The notes beneath the pieces were generated by a model. That model worked only from the letters and a program-made list of their open reading frames with translations, had not been told where the DNA came from and searched no databases. Made by a program: the position numbers and the translations under genes. Of a stretch of 64,000 bases of DNA, positions 53,120-61,201 are shown piece by piece. Source of the stretch: Sphingobacterium sp. SGG-5 (lineage in GTDB: Bacteria > Bacteroidota > Bacteroidia > Sphingobacteriales > Sphingobacteriaceae); contig NZ_JAAKGO010000011.1 in NCBI RefSeq assembly GCF_011043525.1, positions 1 through 64,000 on the forward strand, read 5' to 3'. Each line of letters begins with the position of its first letter. Position 1 is the stretch's first letter.

Positions 53120-55339
53120 ATGGATTCTTTTGAAATTGACCAGAACAATACCGTATTCAAGCAGGCCGCTGCATTTGTCAACCAGACCAACCAGAATTTA
53201 TTTCTGACGGGGAAGGCAGGTACAGGTAAGACTACTTTTTTGAAGTACATCCGGAACAATTGTTATAAGAAAATGGCAGTTACGGCTCCGACCGGTGTGG
53301 CCGCGATGAATGCCGGAGGTACCACCCTTCACGCCTTATTCTGGCTTCCTTTCGGGACGTTTATCGAAGATTACCCGTTGCGCTGGGATGAAACGGATAC
53401 GCATATCTATAATAAAAGCAGACTATTCAGTACGATCAAGTTGACCAAGCAACGGCGGGCTATCTTGCAGGAACTGGAGCTGTTGGTTATCGACGAGGTG
53501 TCTATGGTACGTGCCGATACCTTAGATGCGATTGATGTCATCCTCAAATCGGTTCGCCGCGATATGCGGCCCTTTGGTGGGCTGCAAGTGTTGTTCATCG
53601 GTGATCTGTATCAGCTCCCACCGGTCGTGCGGGATCAGGAATGGCAGGTGCTCCGACATCATTATTCCAGTCCGTTCTTTTTTGATGCGAAGGTATTGCG
53701 CGATCATGCGCTGGTCAAATTGGAGTTGCAGCATATTTATCGACAACAAGACGAAAATTTTATCTCCTTATTAAATAAAATACGTAATAACCAATGTGCA
53801 ACGGCTGATTTGGAGATTCTGGATGGGTATTACGACCCCAATTTTGTACCTCCAGCAGAAGATCAATATATTGTACTGACCTCGCATAACCGTTTGGCTG
53901 ATCAGATCAATCAGGAAGAACTGCATCGGCTTTCGGGGAAGTTACATAATATTAAAGCCGTTGTAAAAGACGATTTTCAGACCAGTGCTTTTCCGACGGA
54001 GGAGATACTGACCATCAAAGAGGGAGCGCAGGTGATGTTTATCAAAAATGACTCAGGAGAAGATCGAAAGTATTACAATGGAAAGATTGGTGTAGTAAAG
54101 GAGTTTGATGCGGAGAAAAGCCAATTACTCGTGGGGTTTAAAGACGGTACAGAAGATGTCGTCGTGCGTCGAGAAACCTGGGAGAATATCAAATATAAAT
54201 ACAACAAAGGTGATGATAAGATTGAAGAGGAAGTGCTTGGGACTTTCTCGCAGTTTCCATTAAGGTTGGCCTGGGCCATCACCATCCACAAGAGCCAAGG
54301 CCTTACCTTTGATAAAGCCATCATTGATGCCGGAACCTCCTTTGCTGCGGGACAAGTCTATGTAGCATTGAGCCGGATGACCGGATTGGCAGGCCTCGTG
54401 CTGAAGTCTAAAATTCCGTCTTATGCCATTCGAACCGATATGCAGGTGGTGTCCTTCATGGGGGGATTGATGGACGAAGAGAGGGTGGGCGAGGTGTTGA
54501 AGCAATGCCAACGAGCCTATCTGGGCCAGATACTCCTGCAAAGCTTTCGATGGACAGAGCTGAGTGCTGCCGTACAGGACATGCTGTCGAGCTTTGCTGA
54601 GCGCAATATTGACAATAAAGAAGGTGCAGAATTGTTTTTTAACCAGCTACTCGCACAAATCAAGCAACAGGAAGCTGTGGCTCACAAATTTGTCGGTCAG
54701 CTGTACCAAATGTTGGCCGATACCGATGCGGTTGACTACGAAAAGATCTGCACACGCACGGAGTCAGCGGTACATTGGTTTTTGCCGAAAATGGAGACGG
54801 AGCTTATAGAAGCTACTACGCTTCATATGGAAGCATGGAAAGTGCGAAAGCGAACCAAAAAATATATACAGGAGGTAAAGGCACTTTTGTTGGATTTTAA
54901 ACGGAAGCACGAAACGTTGAAGCATTGTCTGACGATCGCTCAGGCGCTAACAAAGGAGGATGGTCTGGAGGAGGTGGTTCTGCATGTGGAGAAAATCAAA
55001 GGCGACGGTGTGGAAGATACGTCTCCAAAGCAGGAAGGAAAAGAGGATACCAAGCAGATTTCCCTAGGCATGTATTTAGAAGGGATGGAGATCGGGGAAA
55101 TTGCACAAAAAAGGGGGATGGTCGAAGGGACAATATATGGGCACCTTATTCATTTTGTCGGTACGGATATTCCGGCAGAAGAACTCATACAGCCCGAGAA
55201 ATTGGAGCATCTTATCACTGTGCTAAAGGATAATGAAGGAAAATCGTCGTCAGAAATCAAGGTGATCCTAGGGGAGGGGTATTCTTATCCCGAAATCAAA
55301 TTAGGTCAGAAGGTGTTGGAATTAGACGCATCGTCGTGA
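53120..55339 (+). CDS. PIF1/RecD-like superfamily 1 helicase with C-terminal HTH
   Basis: The 739-residue protein has Walker A in LTGKAGTGKTTFLKY near residue 27, ELLVIDEVSMVRADT near 120 (motif II), FGGLQVLFIGDLYQLPPV near 150, and AWAITIHKSQGLTFDKAIID near 385, the late helicase motif, followed by VYVALSRMTGL. The C-terminal part holds a helix-turn-helix-like segment, EIAQKRGMVEGTIYGHLI near 650, and a tail of the type seen in Bacteroidota PIF1-like helicases. It unwinds DNA with 5'-3' polarity by family precedent. The start is the ATG at 53120; the open frame from 52973 is non-coding sequence. Its stop overlaps the next GTG start (GTGA). Confidence 0.88.
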   Translation: MDSFEIDQNNTVFKQAAAFVNQTNQNLFLTGKAGTGKTTFLKYIRNNCYKKMAVTAPTGVAAMNAGGTTLHALFWLPFGTFIEDYPLRWDETDTHIYNKSRLFSTIKLTKQRRAILQELELLVIDEVSMVRADTLDAIDVILKSVRRDMRPFGGLQVLFIGDLYQLPPVVRDQEWQVLRHHYSSPFFFDAKVLRDHALVKLELQHIYRQQDENFISLLNKIRNNQCATADLEILDGYYDPNFVPPAEDQYIVLTSHNRLADQINQEELHRLSGKLHNIKAVVKDDFQTSAFPTEEILTIKEGAQVMFIKNDSGEDRKYYNGKIGVVKEFDAEKSQLLVGFKDGTEDVVVRRETWENIKYKYNKGDDKIEEEVLGTFSQFPLRLAWAITIHKSQGLTFDKAIIDAGTSFAAGQVYVALSRMTGLAGLVLKSKIPSYAIRTDMQVVSFMGGLMDEERVGEVLKQCQRAYLGQILLQSFRWTELSAAVQDMLSSFAERNIDNKEGAELFFNQLLAQIKQQEAVAHKFVGQLYQMLADTDAVDYEKICTRTESAVHWFLPKMETELIEATTLHMEAWKVRKRTKKYIQEVKALLLDFKRKHETLKHCLTIAQALTKEDGLEEVVLHVEKIKGDGVEDTSPKQEGKEDTKQISLGMYLEGMEIGEIAQKRGMVEGTIYGHLIHFVGTDIPAEELIQPEKLEHLITVLKDNEGKSSSEIKVILGEGYSYPEIKLGQKVLELDASS

Positions 55340-55563
55340 AAGAGAGTAAGCCCCAGAAAAAGTGGAGCAGATGGCTCGTGTTTACATCCATGCCTTTCCA
55401 GATCGGCGCGACAACCTATCTATTCTATTGGATAGGAACCTTGCTGGATGAGAAGTATCAAGTCGAGGGAGCGTGGTGGAGTAAGGGGTTGGCTATGCTC
55501 GGAATTGTGGTCTCCCTCTATCAGTTTATAAAACAAGCAAATCGAATGAATAAAGATGAATGA
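55336..55563 (+). CDS. atpZ: AtpZ/AtpI-like small membrane protein of the ATP synthase operon
   Basis: The 75-residue protein begins with GTG at 55336, inside the stop codon of the helicase gene. It has two membrane helices (FTSMPFQIGATTYLFYWIGTLL, residues 16-37, and SKGLAMLGIVVSLYQFI, 49-65) separated by a basic loop, matching the ATPase gene-1 family that helps assemble or supply ions to the F0 ring. The charged N-terminus and position at the head of the ATP synthase genes support the call. It overlaps the next gene by eight bases. Confidence 0.75.
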   Translation: MKESKPQKKWSRWLVFTSMPFQIGATTYLFYWIGTLLDEKYQVEGAWWSKGLAMLGIVVSLYQFIKQANRMNKDE

Positions 55564-55954
55564 CTATTTGAAATTTATTTTACTGTTACTTTTGGTGTCT
55601 GGAATAGCATTTGGAGGACATCATTTAGTGGTCGCAGGGATGGACAGCCATTCCTTTTGGGAAGAGACAAGTTACAGCTTAGAAGGGATGTATACCTTTG
55701 GGTTTGTGTCGTCGCTATGTGTCGTCGTATTCATTTTATTGGCGCAATGGGCGATGCCAAAAAAAGTGGGGTTGGTGTTTCTCGGACTGATGACGATCAA
55801 GGCCATAGCGAGCTATATTTATATCCATAATGGATTGGATGTATTCGAACATGATTTCATCGAATACAATTTTTTGGTCGTGTTTTTCGTCTTCTTATTT
55901 TTTGATGTTTTTGTGGCATTTCGCATTATTAATGAGCCCGAAAGAGCTGATTGA
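55556..55954 (+). CDS. small membrane protein between atpZ-like and atpB, function unknown
   Basis: A 132-residue protein with four likely membrane segments: FILLLLLVSGIAFGGHHLVVAG (7-28), YTFGFVSSLCVVVFILLAQWAM (46-67), VGLVFLGLMTIKAIASYIYIH (72-92) and NFLVVFFVFLFFDVFVAFRII (105-125). It overlaps atpZ by eight bases and lies 92 bp before atpB, at the place where other Bacteroidota have an AtpI-like subunit. I recognise no motif that fixes the function. Assembly of the c-ring or an ion channel partner is possible. Confidence 0.65.
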   Translation: MNDYLKFILLLLLVSGIAFGGHHLVVAGMDSHSFWEETSYSLEGMYTFGFVSSLCVVVFILLAQWAMPKKVGLVFLGLMTIKAIASYIYIHNGLDVFEHDFIEYNFLVVFFVFLFFDVFVAFRIINEPERAD

Positions 55955-56006
55955 GCGCATTTAAAAAAAAGTTTCCGTAAAAGGTGTTTTATGCCAAATA
56001 AAATTG

Positions 56007-56014
56007 TATTTTTG
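56007..56014 (+). promoter_or_regulatory. -7 box for the atpBEFHAG genes
   Basis: TATTTTTG matches TAnnTTTG and lies 32 bp before the atpB ATG at 56047. It gives the core genes a promoter separate from the helicase-atpZ unit. The -33 region is not clear. Confidence 0.5.
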
Positions 56015-56046
56015 CCAAAATTTTTAACTTCGTCAATACTATAAAA

Positions 56047-57132
56047 ATGGTGAGTTTTAAGAAAGCTCTTTTGTTATTTGCAGTAGTCCTTTTTGCTGTT
56101 CGCCCTCTCCACCTGCAAGCAGAGGAAGTTCACACACAGCAAACTCCATCTTCCGCAGAGGAAATCAATGAATATGTGCATCACCACTTACAAGATGACC
56201 ATTATTTTTCTTTGTTTACCGATAAGAAAGCAGGTAAGCATTACGGTTTTCCGTTGCCAGTTATTTTGATTGATGGCGGCCTTAAGATTTTTTCATCGGC
56301 AGAGTTCCATCATGGTGAACAGGTTGTAGAAAAAGGAGGGCAATATTATACCTTGTACCACGGCAAAATCTATAAGACCGATGCTACCGGTACCATTCAT
56401 TATGATGAAGAACATCATCCTACCAATGCAAAGCCTTGGGATTTTTCAATAACCAAAAACGTCGCTGGTCTATTGTTGGCGACCTTGCTCTTATTCTTAG
56501 GTTTCTTAAGTTTAGCTAAAACCTACAAAAATGGCGCGAATGCTGTTCCTAAGGGTATTGGTAGATTCTTAGAGCCTTTGGTTATTTATGTGCGTGACGA
56601 AATGGCAAAGCCGAATATCGGACATCGGTATAAGGAATTTATGCCTTATTTGTTGTCGGTGTTTTTTCTGATCTTCTTGTTGAATTTAATGGGTCTTACC
56701 CCGTTAGGGTTTAACGTGACTGGAAATATCACCGTAACCTTATGTCTGGCGCTGTTTACGTTTGTTATTACCACATTCAAAGGCAATAAGGATTATTGGA
56801 AGCACATTTTCTGGATGCCAGGTGTTCCTGTCCCATTTAAGTTTATTTTGGCTCCCATTGAAGTCTTGGGTATGCTTACAAAGCCGTTTTCGTTGATGTT
56901 GCGTTTATTTGCGAATATGACGGCAGGTCACTCGGTAGTGATGGGATTGATTGCTATTGTTTATTTATTTCAGCATCAGTTGACTATTCCCGGTAGTATC
57001 GGGGTGTCTATGGTATTGACACTTGTGTTGATGTTGTTGGAGCTGTTGGTAGCTTTTCTACAAGCTTTTATTTTCACGATGTTGTCCTCTTTATTTATCG
57101 GTATGGCCGTAGAAGAGCACACACATCATTAA
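56047..57132 (+). CDS. atpB: F0F1 ATP synthase subunit a
   Basis: Subunit a forms the proton half-channels of F0. The 361-residue protein is the long Bacteroidota form: a signal-like N-terminus (LLLFAVVLFAVRPLHLQA), a His-rich periplasmic insert (VHHHLQDDHYF near residue 45), then five to six membrane helices. The conserved stator arginine is in PFSLMLRLFANMTAGHSV near residue 287. The end, MLSSLFIGMAVEEHTHH, is short and charged. Subunit c follows after 36 bp. Confidence 0.95.
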   Translation: MVSFKKALLLFAVVLFAVRPLHLQAEEVHTQQTPSSAEEINEYVHHHLQDDHYFSLFTDKKAGKHYGFPLPVILIDGGLKIFSSAEFHHGEQVVEKGGQYYTLYHGKIYKTDATGTIHYDEEHHPTNAKPWDFSITKNVAGLLLATLLLFLGFLSLAKTYKNGANAVPKGIGRFLEPLVIYVRDEMAKPNIGHRYKEFMPYLLSVFFLIFLLNLMGLTPLGFNVTGNITVTLCLALFTFVITTFKGNKDYWKHIFWMPGVPVPFKFILAPIEVLGMLTKPFSLMLRLFANMTAGHSVVMGLIAIVYLFQHQLTIPGSIGVSMVLTLVLMLLELLVAFLQAFIFTMLSSLFIGMAVEEHTHH

Positions 57133-57168
57133 AAACTGAATTTTGTTAAATTTTATAAATTAATTACT

Positions 57169-57357
57169 ATGTACAACTTAATTGGAGCAGGTTTAATCGT
57201 AATCGGAGCAGGTCTTGGTCTAGGTAAGATCGGTGGTTCAGCAATGGAAGCTATCGCTCGCCAGCCAGAAGCTACTTCTAAAATTCAAACCGCAATGATC
57301 ATCATTGGCGCTTTATTGGAAGGTTTGGCATTCGGTGCCCTAATCTTAGGTAAATAA
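57169..57357 (+). CDS. atpE: F0F1 ATP synthase subunit c
   Basis: The 62-residue proteolipid has two helices joined by a polar loop: IGAGLIVIGAGLGLGKIGGSAMEAI, the loop RQPEATSKIQ, and MIIIGALLEGLAFGALIL. The ion-binding carboxylate is Glu51 in ALLEGLAF. Several copies form the rotating ring. It is at the short end of the family. A strong 14-bp hairpin lies in the 98-bp gap before atpF; it may stabilise the atpE message so that subunit c is made in excess. Confidence 0.95.
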   Translation: MYNLIGAGLIVIGAGLGLGKIGGSAMEAIARQPEATSKIQTAMIIIGALLEGLAFGALILGK

Positions 57358-57373
57358 GCCACGAAAAGTACAG

Positions 57374-57406
57374 GCATAATCTGCAACGGTTGGTTGCAGA
57401 TTGTGC
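57374..57406 (+). other. intercistronic hairpin between atpE and atpF
   Basis: GCATAATCTGCAAC (57374-57387) and GTTGCAGATTGTGC (57393-57406) pair at 13 of 14 positions around a GGTTG loop. It lies 16 bp after the atpE stop. There is no T-run immediately after it, so it probably processes or stabilises RNA rather than terminating. Confidence 0.75.
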
Positions 57407-57455
57407 TTTATTTAACAAAGAAGAATTTAAAACATAATCTATACATACATAAATA

Positions 57456-57956
57456 ATGGAAGCATTAATTCATCAGTTTTCGTTTGGTTTGTTCTTTTGG
57501 CAGCTTATTATCCTTTTGATTGTCATCTTTATATTGGGTAAATTCGCTTGGAAGCCTATTATCAATGCTTTGGAAGAGCGTGAAAATGGAATTGCCGATG
57601 CACTGGCTTCAGCGGAAAAAGCCAAATTGGAAATGGCCCGCTTGACCAACGAGAATGATCAATTGCTTAAGGAAGCGCGTGAAGAGCGTGATAATATTCT
57701 GAAAGAAGCGAAGGTATTGAAAGATAAAATCGTTGCAGAAGCGAAGGAAGTAGCTCAGGTAGAAGGTGCGAAGCTGATTGAGCAAGCAAAGCGTGAGATT
57801 GACGATCAAAAGGTTAAAGCGATGGCTGAGGTGAAGAATCAGGTTTCGTCATTAGCACTGGATATTGCTCGTAAAGTATTAACAAAAGAATTTGAAGATC
57901 AAAATAAACAAGAAGCGTTGGTGTCTGACTTGTTGAAAGATGTCAAATTGAATTAG
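57456..57956 (+). CDS. atpF: F0F1 ATP synthase subunit b
   Basis: The 166-residue subunit b has one N-terminal membrane helix (FGLFFWQLIILLIVIFILGKFAW, residues 10-32) followed by a long charged coiled coil rich in Ala, Glu and Lys (residues 40-140; EKAKLEMARLTNENDQLLKEA) that forms the peripheral stalk. It carries the LEEREN segment after the membrane helix. The subunit bridges subunit a and the delta subunit encoded next. Confidence 0.95.
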   Translation: MEALIHQFSFGLFFWQLIILLIVIFILGKFAWKPIINALEERENGIADALASAEKAKLEMARLTNENDQLLKEAREERDNILKEAKVLKDKIVAEAKEVAQVEGAKLIEQAKREIDDQKVKAMAEVKNQVSSLALDIARKVLTKEFEDQNKQEALVSDLLKDVKLN

Positions 57957-58009
57957 GTCTAAAGCGTGTAGTTTTGACTTTTTTAATTTTTAATTTCTAA
58001 TTTTTTAAC

Positions 58010-58555
58010 ATGTCCGTATTCAAAGTAGCTTCCAGGTATGCTAAATCCTTAATAGATTTAGCAAAAGAGCAAGGTCATTTAGAAGAGGTTAAGCATGAGA
58101 TAGAACAAGTCGCTGCTGTCCTCAAAGCGAGTACTGAATTACAGGCTGTTCTCAACAATCCTATTATCAAAATAGACAAAAAGGGCAGTATTATAACGGC
58201 TTTATTCCAGGATAAAGTGAGACCAGAGATCTTGAGCTTCTTCCATATTATGATTAGAAAAGGTCGTAGCGGGTTGATCTACCCAACGACATTGGAATTT
58301 ATTCGTGCATACAATGAAGTCAAAGGTATTGTCAAAGCAGAGGTTACATCCGCATCCCCAATGTCACCTGCAAATCTCGAATCGCTTCAGGCTACGTTAG
58401 CAGAGCAGATCAAAGCCGATATTATCCTGAGCAATAAAGTAGATGAATCGTTGATCGGAGGTTTTGTCGTGACTGTGGGAGACAAACAGATAGATGCCAG
58501 TATAGCTGGAAAGTTAAATAAATTAGAAAGATATTTTAGCAATCAAGGCATCTAA
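58010..58555 (+). CDS. atpH: F0F1 ATP synthase subunit delta
   Basis: The 181-residue delta (OSCP) subunit connects the alpha/beta head to the b stalk. It begins FKVASRYAKSLIDLAKEQGHL, has PIIKIDKKGSIITALF near residue 50 and ends with the characteristic ESLIGGFVVTVGDKQIDASIAGKLNKL. Length is typical. It lies 53 bp after atpF and 52 bp before atpA. Confidence 0.95.
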   Translation: MSVFKVASRYAKSLIDLAKEQGHLEEVKHEIEQVAAVLKASTELQAVLNNPIIKIDKKGSIITALFQDKVRPEILSFFHIMIRKGRSGLIYPTTLEFIRAYNEVKGIVKAEVTSASPMSPANLESLQATLAEQIKADIILSNKVDESLIGGFVVTVGDKQIDASIAGKLNKLERYFSNQGI

Positions 58556-58607
58556 TGCCTGATGTATTATCAAAGTAATAGAATTAAAACCCCTTATACA
58601 AAGTAAA

Positions 58608-60182
58608 ATGATAGAGGTAAGACCAGATGAAGTTTCGGCAATTTTAAGAGAGCAATTGTCAGGCTTTAAGTCAGAGGCTGAATTACAAGAGGTTGGTACC
58701 GTTTTGCAAATAGGTGATGGTATCGCTCGCGTTTATGGCTTAACAAAAGTTCAATCCGGAGAATTGGTTGAGTTTGCAAACGGATTACAAGGTATAGTAT
58801 TAAATCTGGAAGAAGACAATGTTGGTGTTGTTCTTTTAGGACCTTCCGATGAAATCAAGGAAGGGGATACCATCAAACGCACGAACCGCATCGCATCTAT
58901 TAAGGTAGGAGAAGGTATGTTGGGACGTGTTGTTAATACCTTAGGCCAGCCTATAGACGGGAAAGGTCCTATTGTCGGCGAGACATATGAGATGCCTATT
59001 GAGCGTAAAGCGCCAGGGGTAATCTATCGTCAACCGGTAACAGAGCCCTTACAAACTGGTATCAAGGCCATCGATGCGATGATACCTATTGGCCGTGGTC
59101 AGCGTGAGTTGGTCATCGGTGATCGTCAGACGGGTAAAACCGCTGTTTGTATCGATACCATTATCAATCAAAAGGAATTTTATGATGCAGGTCAGCCTGT
59201 ATTCTGTATATATGTTGCTGTGGGGCAAAAGAACTCTACCGTAGCGAATATTGTAAAGACTTTGGAGGAAAGAGGTGCGATGGCCTACACCGTCGTTGTA
59301 GCAGCTTCAGCTGCTGAACCGGCACCTCTTCAATTCTATGCACCTATGGCAGGAGCCGCTATCGGGGAATTTTTCCGCGATACAGGTCGTCCGGCGTTGA
59401 TTGTTTATGATGACTTGTCGAAGCAGGCAGTGGCATACCGTGAAGTGTCGTTATTGTTGAGACGCCCTCCGGGCCGCGAGGCTTATCCGGGGGACGTATT
59501 CTATCTGCACTCTCGTTTGTTAGAACGTGCGGCGAAAATCAACTCTTCCGATAGTATTGCTCAAAACATGAATGACTTACCTGAGTCGATCAAGCATCTG
59601 GTAAAGGGAGGCGGTTCATTGACAGCTCTTCCTATTATTGAAACGCAAGCAGGTGACGTCTCGGCGTACATTCCTACAAACGTGATTTCGATTACCGATG
59701 GTCAGATTTTCTTGGAATCTAACTTGTTCAACGCAGGTATCCGTCCGGCAATCAACGTGGGTATCTCGGTATCGCGTGTCGGTGGTAACGCACAGATCAA
59801 GTCGATGAAGAAAGTCGCAGGTACATTAAAACTTGACCAAGCTCAATTCCGTGAGTTAGAAGCGTTCTCTAAATTCGGTTCGGATTTAGATGCAGCAACA
59901 AAAGCGGTACTGGATAAAGGTGTGCGCAACGTGGAGATCTTGAAACAAGGTCAGTTTGCCCCTGTGTCGGTCGAAAAGCAGGTGGCAATCATTTATGCCG
60001 GAACAAAAGGGTTGTTGCGTAATGTTCCTGTAAATAAAGTAAAACAATTCGAAGAAGAGTATCTGACACAATTAGAACAGCGCCATCCAGAAGTTTTATC
60101 CGCTTTGAAAGCAGGTAAATTCTCTGATGAACTGACAGATGTGTTGGAAACAGTAGCTAAGGAATTGGCTTCTAAGTATTAG
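58608..60182 (+). CDS. atpA: F0F1 ATP synthase subunit alpha
   Basis: Subunit alpha carries the non-catalytic nucleotide sites. The 524-residue protein has the N-terminal beta-barrel ([22 protein letters not shown]), Walker A in [16 protein letters not shown] near residue 172, the alpha signature [24 protein letters not shown] near 290, and [18 protein letters not shown] near 378. Length is standard. A palindrome-containing 73-bp gap separates it from atpG. The beta and epsilon genes (atpD, atpC) are absent and must lie elsewhere. Confidence 0.97.
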   Translation: MIEVRPDEVSAILREQLSGFKSEAELQEVGTVLQIGDGIARVYGLTKVQSGELVEFANGLQGIVLNLEEDNVGVVLLGPSDEIKEGDTIKRTNRIASIKVGEGMLGRVVNTLGQPIDGKGPIVGETYEMPIERKAPGVIYRQPVTEPLQTGIKAIDAMIPIGRGQRELVIGDRQTGKTAVCIDTIINQKEFYDAGQPVFCIYVAVGQKNSTVANIVKTLEERGAMAYTVVVAASAAEPAPLQFYAPMAGAAIGEFFRDTGRPALIVYDDLSKQAVAYREVSLLLRRPPGREAYPGDVFYLHSRLLERAAKINSSDSIAQNMNDLPESIKHLVKGGGSLTALPIIETQAGDVSAYIPTNVISITDGQIFLESNLFNAGIRPAINVGISVSRVGGNAQIKSMKKVAGTLKLDQAQFRELEAFSKFGSDLDAATKAVLDKGVRNVEILKQGQFAPVSVEKQVAIIYAGTKGLLRNVPVNKVKQFEEEYLTQLEQRHPEVLSALKAGKFSDELTDVLETVAKELASKY

Positions 60183-60232
60183 ATATGCGTACAGCGTATT
60201 GCGTATTGCGACGTGATCTCAATACGCATATC
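60182..60232 (+). repeat. palindromic element between atpA and atpG
   Basis: GATATGCGTA (60182-60191) and TACGCATATC (60223-60232) are perfect inverted copies, and GCGTATTG (60201-60208) pairs with CAATACGC (60220-60227) as an alternative stem. It also contains the tandem GCGTATT-GCGTATT. The repeated GTATTGCG units suggest an REP-like insertion in the operon. Confidence 0.6.
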
Positions 60233-60255
60233 GCAAATCGCACTACTGAATAGGT

Positions 60256-61134
60256 ATGGCAAATTTAAAAGAAGTAAGAAATCGTATTACGTCGGTTACG
60301 TCGACTCAACAGATTACCAAAGCGATGAAAATGGTGTCTGCGGCGAAATTGAAACGAGCAACAAATGCTATCGTGCAATTACGTCCTTATGCCAACAAGC
60401 TTAGAGAGATTCTTGCTCAGGTATCTGCCTCGGTTGAAGGTAACGATTCGCCGTTTACACAGGATAGGGTACCGAACAAGGTTCTTATCGTTGTCATTAC
60501 ATCAAATAGGGGATTGGCAGGCGCATTTAATGCGAATGCGATAAAAACCACGAACAATTTGATTGCTACAAAATATGCGGATCAGTTTGCGAAAGGTGAC
60601 GTAAGCATTATCGGTATCGGTAAGCGTGGTCAGGATTTCTTTGCAAGACGTAACTTTAACGTAATCGGTGATAATAACGAATTATTCAATAACCTGAACT
60701 TCGAGAATGTATCTAAGGTTACTGAATATATTATGAAGGCGTTTAAGCAAGGTGAAATTGATCGCGTCGAGGTCGTTTATAACCAATTCCGTAACGCAGC
60801 GGTACAGGTACTGACTTCCGAGCAATTGCTTCCTTTGGTTCCAGAGGAAAAAGAGGAGCCTACGGTTGAGTTGGATTACATTATTGAACCTTCCAAAGAA
60901 AAGATTATTGAAGAGCTTATTCCGAAAGCGATAAAAATTCAATTGTATAAGGCTGTATTGGATTCAAATGCTTCAGAGCATGGGGCTCGCATGACCGCAA
61001 TGGACAAAGCAACGGAAAATGCCGGAGATTTGTTGAAGGCATTAAAGTTATCATACAACCAAGCCCGTCAGGCTGCTATTACTACCGAACTTACAGAAAT
61101 TGTATCGGGTGCAGCAGCACTGTCGAATGGGTAA
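60256..61134 (+). CDS. atpG: F0F1 ATP synthase subunit gamma
   Basis: The 292-residue central-stalk subunit has the coiled-coil N-terminus (RNRITSVTSTQQITKAMKMV, then SAAKLKRA), the central IVVITSNRGLAGAFNANAI near residue 80, and the C-terminal GARMTAMDKATENAGDLLKALKLSYNQARQAAITTELTEIVSGA, the end that turns in the alpha/beta head. Length is normal. A good terminator follows, so this is the last gene of the cluster. Confidence 0.97.
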   Translation: MANLKEVRNRITSVTSTQQITKAMKMVSAAKLKRATNAIVQLRPYANKLREILAQVSASVEGNDSPFTQDRVPNKVLIVVITSNRGLAGAFNANAIKTTNNLIATKYADQFAKGDVSIIGIGKRGQDFFARRNFNVIGDNNELFNNLNFENVSKVTEYIMKAFKQGEIDRVEVVYNQFRNAAVQVLTSEQLLPLVPEEKEEPTVELDYIIEPSKEKIIEELIPKAIKIQLYKAVLDSNASEHGARMTAMDKATENAGDLLKALKLSYNQARQAAITTELTEIVSGAAALSNG

Positions 61135-61157
61135 CATTCGATTTACACTACCAAAAG

Positions 61158-61195
61158 AGGGATCACTTATTCATAGAAAGTGATCCCTTTTTTTA
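61158..61195 (+). terminator. rho-independent terminator after atpG
   Basis: AGGGATCACTT and AAGTGATCCCT form an 11-bp stem (61158-61168 and 61178-61188) followed by a run of T residues through 61194. It ends the ATP synthase transcript and leaves only seven bp before the phospholipase ATG. Confidence 0.88.
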
Positions 61196-61201
61196 TATAA
61201 A

